This document shows, one piece after another, positions 34,667 through 35,809 of a stretch of DNA of 35,809 nucleotides. The stretch is taken from positions 1 through 35,809 of the forward strand of contig NZ_JAPDPE010000047.1 of the NCBI RefSeq assembly GCF_026283955.1, written 5' to 3'. Source of the DNA: Dyella silvatica. Lineage in GTDB: Bacteria; Pseudomonadota; Gammaproteobacteria; Xanthomonadales; Rhodanobacteraceae. Each line of letters begins with the position of its first letter. Position 1 is the first letter of the stretch. Position numbers and translations under genes: made by a program. The notes under the pieces are model-generated. The model made no database searches. It was not told where the DNA came from and saw only the letters and a program-made list of their open reading frames with translations.

Positions 34667-35404
34667 TTACCCGCGCAAGCGCCGCGCGATGGCATCGCGC
34701 GACACCAGGGCAAACACCACGCCAAATAGAAAACCCGCAATGTGTGTCCACCATACGACGGCGCCATAACTGGGGCCGGCATAGCTAAAGATCAATTGCA
34801 GCAGTACCCAGATACCGATCAATAGGAATGCCGGTACACGTACAAATTCAAGATAAAGCCCCAACGGCAGTACCAGTCCCAGGCGTGCGCGCGGAAACAG
34901 CGCGATATACGCCCCGAGCACGGCCGATACCGCACCGCTGCAGCCGATGATCGGTGCACGCACCCCGGCCAAGGACAAAGCACCCACCAGGTTCGAAACA
35001 ACGCCGCCAAGCAAAAACAGCAACAAGAACCATAGCGAACCAAGGGCTCGCTCAGCGGGCAGACCGAAGATCACCAAAAAGAGCAGGTTGCCCAACAGAT
35101 GCAGCCATGCCACATGAATAAACAAGGCAGTAACCAGCCGCAGTAGAGCTGGATCATGCAATTGCCTGAGTATCGGCTCCTTCGCATCGAAGATATTCGC
35201 CGGCACTGTGCCCCATTCCAGCCACATTGAGATGCGTTGTGGCAGCGGCATCAAGGCAAGTCCGACAAAACTCATCACGCAGATAATCACCAGCAATGTG
35301 GTTGCCCATTGCAGGCGCGGACGTTGCCGAGTTTCGACATGGACAAACACGCTGGGTGGGTCTCCGTAAGCAACGCCGATGACCCCGGCCTGGACACGCA
35401 TCAT
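34667..35404 (-). CDS. Rhomboid-family intramembrane serine protease
   Basis: The protein is 245 aa with six or so hydrophobic segments. The nucleophile motif is GCSGAVSAVLGAYIALFPRA (Ser near residue 156) and the catalytic His is in WWTHIAGFLFG (near residue 221). TALFIHVAWLHLLGNLLFLV matches the rhomboid 'F.H....HL..N' helix. It cleaves transmembrane substrates within the inner membrane; the substrate is unknown. The N-terminal 30 residues (to RPRLQW) are cytosolic and not conserved, so the true start could lie a little downstream of 35404; no clear ribosome-binding site precedes the first ATG. Upstream of and nearly abutting the DUF1820 gene. Confidence 0.9.
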   Translation of the reverse strand: MMRVQAGVIGVAYGDPPSVFVHVETRQRPRLQWATTLLVIICVMSFVGLALMPLPQRISMWLEWGTVPANIFDAKEPILRQLHDPALLRLVTALFIHVAWLHLLGNLLFLVIFGLPAERALGSLWFLLLFLLGGVVSNLVGALSLAGVRAPIIGCSGAVSAVLGAYIALFPRARLGLVLPLGLYLEFVRVPAFLLIGIWVLLQLIFSYAGPSYGAVVWWTHIAGFLFGVVFALVSRDAIARRLRG

Positions 35405-35736
35405 AGGTGTTAAGCACCGAAGTCACGAGGACATCGTCAAGGCATATCGTGACGCATTCGACTAGGCGTTTATCCGTAAGAACTCACAGAACGGCGTCAG
35501 ATCGAGATGTGAGCTGCTCTGCGCAGTTGACGACGATGCGGGAGCGCCGAATCAAAGCGTGGAGAACCAGGCTAAGGCTGCCAAGGACGTAGAAGGAGTA
35601 CTGGCACATCTCTGCGTGTTGCGTGATGAGGCAGATTTTGGTGTCGATCGGCTGAGTGAGCGGCGTATGGGCGTGCAAGCAACAAGGCCACGGAGGTGAG
35701 CGTTGGCGGGAGTTGTTGTACGAGTTGTAGGAGCCC
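35405..35736. other. Gap between rhomboid gene and the rRNA operon end, no supported gene
   Basis: Short frames on both strands lack ribosome-binding sites and family features. A 64-codon minus-strand frame (35484-35678) has a hydrophobic run (SFYVLGSLSLVLHALI) but nothing else to support it. Near 35711-35735 are two GTTGTA words typical of AT-poor intergenic repeats. I see no RNA gene here. Confidence 0.4.
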
Positions 35737-35775
35737 GTAAAAAGAACAACCCCCGTAGCATTCGCTACGGGGGTT
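35737..35775 (-). terminator. rRNA operon terminator
   Basis: On the minus strand AACCCCCGTAGC, loop GAAT, GCTACGGGGGTT (35764-35775 with 35748-35759), followed by GTTCTTTTTAC: a classic 12-bp intrinsic terminator just after 5S rRNA. Confidence 0.93.
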
Positions 35776-35785
35776 GGGGATAAAG

Positions 35786-35809
35786 CCCCTGGCGGTGACC
35801 TACTCTTGC
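35786..35809 (-). rRNA. rrf: 5S rRNA, 3' end only (runs off the window)
   Basis: The minus strand reads GCAAGAGTAGGTCACCGCCA followed by GGGG, which is the 3' end of gammaproteobacterial 5S rRNA (the part pairing with the GCCUGGCG 5' end). The rest of the gene and presumably the 23S/16S genes lie beyond the right edge. The mature 3' end is accurate only to a few bases. Confidence 0.85.

Noticed and set aside
35484-35678. 64-codon minus-strand ORF with a hydrophobic segment
   Set aside because: No ribosome-binding site and no family resemblance; likely chance in a gap next to an rRNA operon.
1-35809. CRISPR array, transposon, integrase or prophage
   Set aside because: No regularly spaced repeats, transposase or integrase motifs, or tRNA-associated att sites were seen; the XRE regulator stands alone.

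Overview
The window looks like chromosomal DNA of a Xanthomonadales gammaproteobacterium, most likely a Rhodanobacteraceae relative (Dyella/Rhodanobacter/Frateuria type). This rests on high GC, on the character of the housekeeping genes (pepN, mnmG, tex, glyQ/glyS as two subunits), on an orphan GspE-type ATPase next to an orphan class I amidotransferase, and on the 5S rRNA end. The taxonomic call is inference.

Layout. 1-161: 3' end of a probable bioC. 357-3391 (+): a compact sulfur/electron-transfer cluster of a DsrE-like exported protein, a periplasmic solute-binding protein, a tandem c4-type cytochrome (TsdB-like) and a lipoprotein TsdA-like thiosulfate dehydrogenase. The last three are damaged. 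3447-5039 (-): an exported metallo-beta-lactamase-like protein with a degraded metal motif. 5230-8239 (+): a Fur-box-preceded TonB siderophore receptor followed by the PiuC/YbiX dioxygenase. 8272-9614: an NTF2-like protein, a small ORF and tag glycosylase. 9671-11360 (-): an MHYT membrane sensor and an ACT-like/V4R-like protein whose upstream regions share GATTAAT motifs. 11642-13554 (-): a PLP threonine/serine dehydratase-like gene overlapping an aldose 1-epimerase. 13623-22376: pepN, a small coiled-coil protein, a non-coding structured stretch, mnmG, a GYF_2/RDD membrane protein and tex. 22521-26358 (+): tandem GDSL-lipase autotransporters, the first lacking its catalytic Ser and His. 26478-28705: a YbaY-like lipoprotein, about 0.8 kb without a confident gene, and an XRE regulator. 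28770-31822 (-): glyS and glyQ. 31920-34330 (+): GspE-like ATPase and amidotransferase. 34334-35404 (-): rhomboid protease and a DUF1820 gene with no ATG. The window closes with an rRNA-operon terminator and the 3' tip of 5S rRNA on the minus strand.

Two things stand out. (1) At least five unrelated genes carry short internal deletions compared with family consensus: the solute-binding/cytochrome junction, tsdA, the dehydratase, the GspE-like ATPase and the amidotransferase. A possible sixth removed the DUF1820 start. For tsdA the lost bases can be reconstructed as a 10-nt deletion between two GCGCCC repeats. Whether this is biology or assembly artefact must be settled from reads. (2) Several proteins have lost catalytic residues while staying otherwise intact. 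These are the upstream GDSL autotransporter, the MBL-like protein, and the amidotransferase (by deletion). All family assignments come from reading the translations without database searches.
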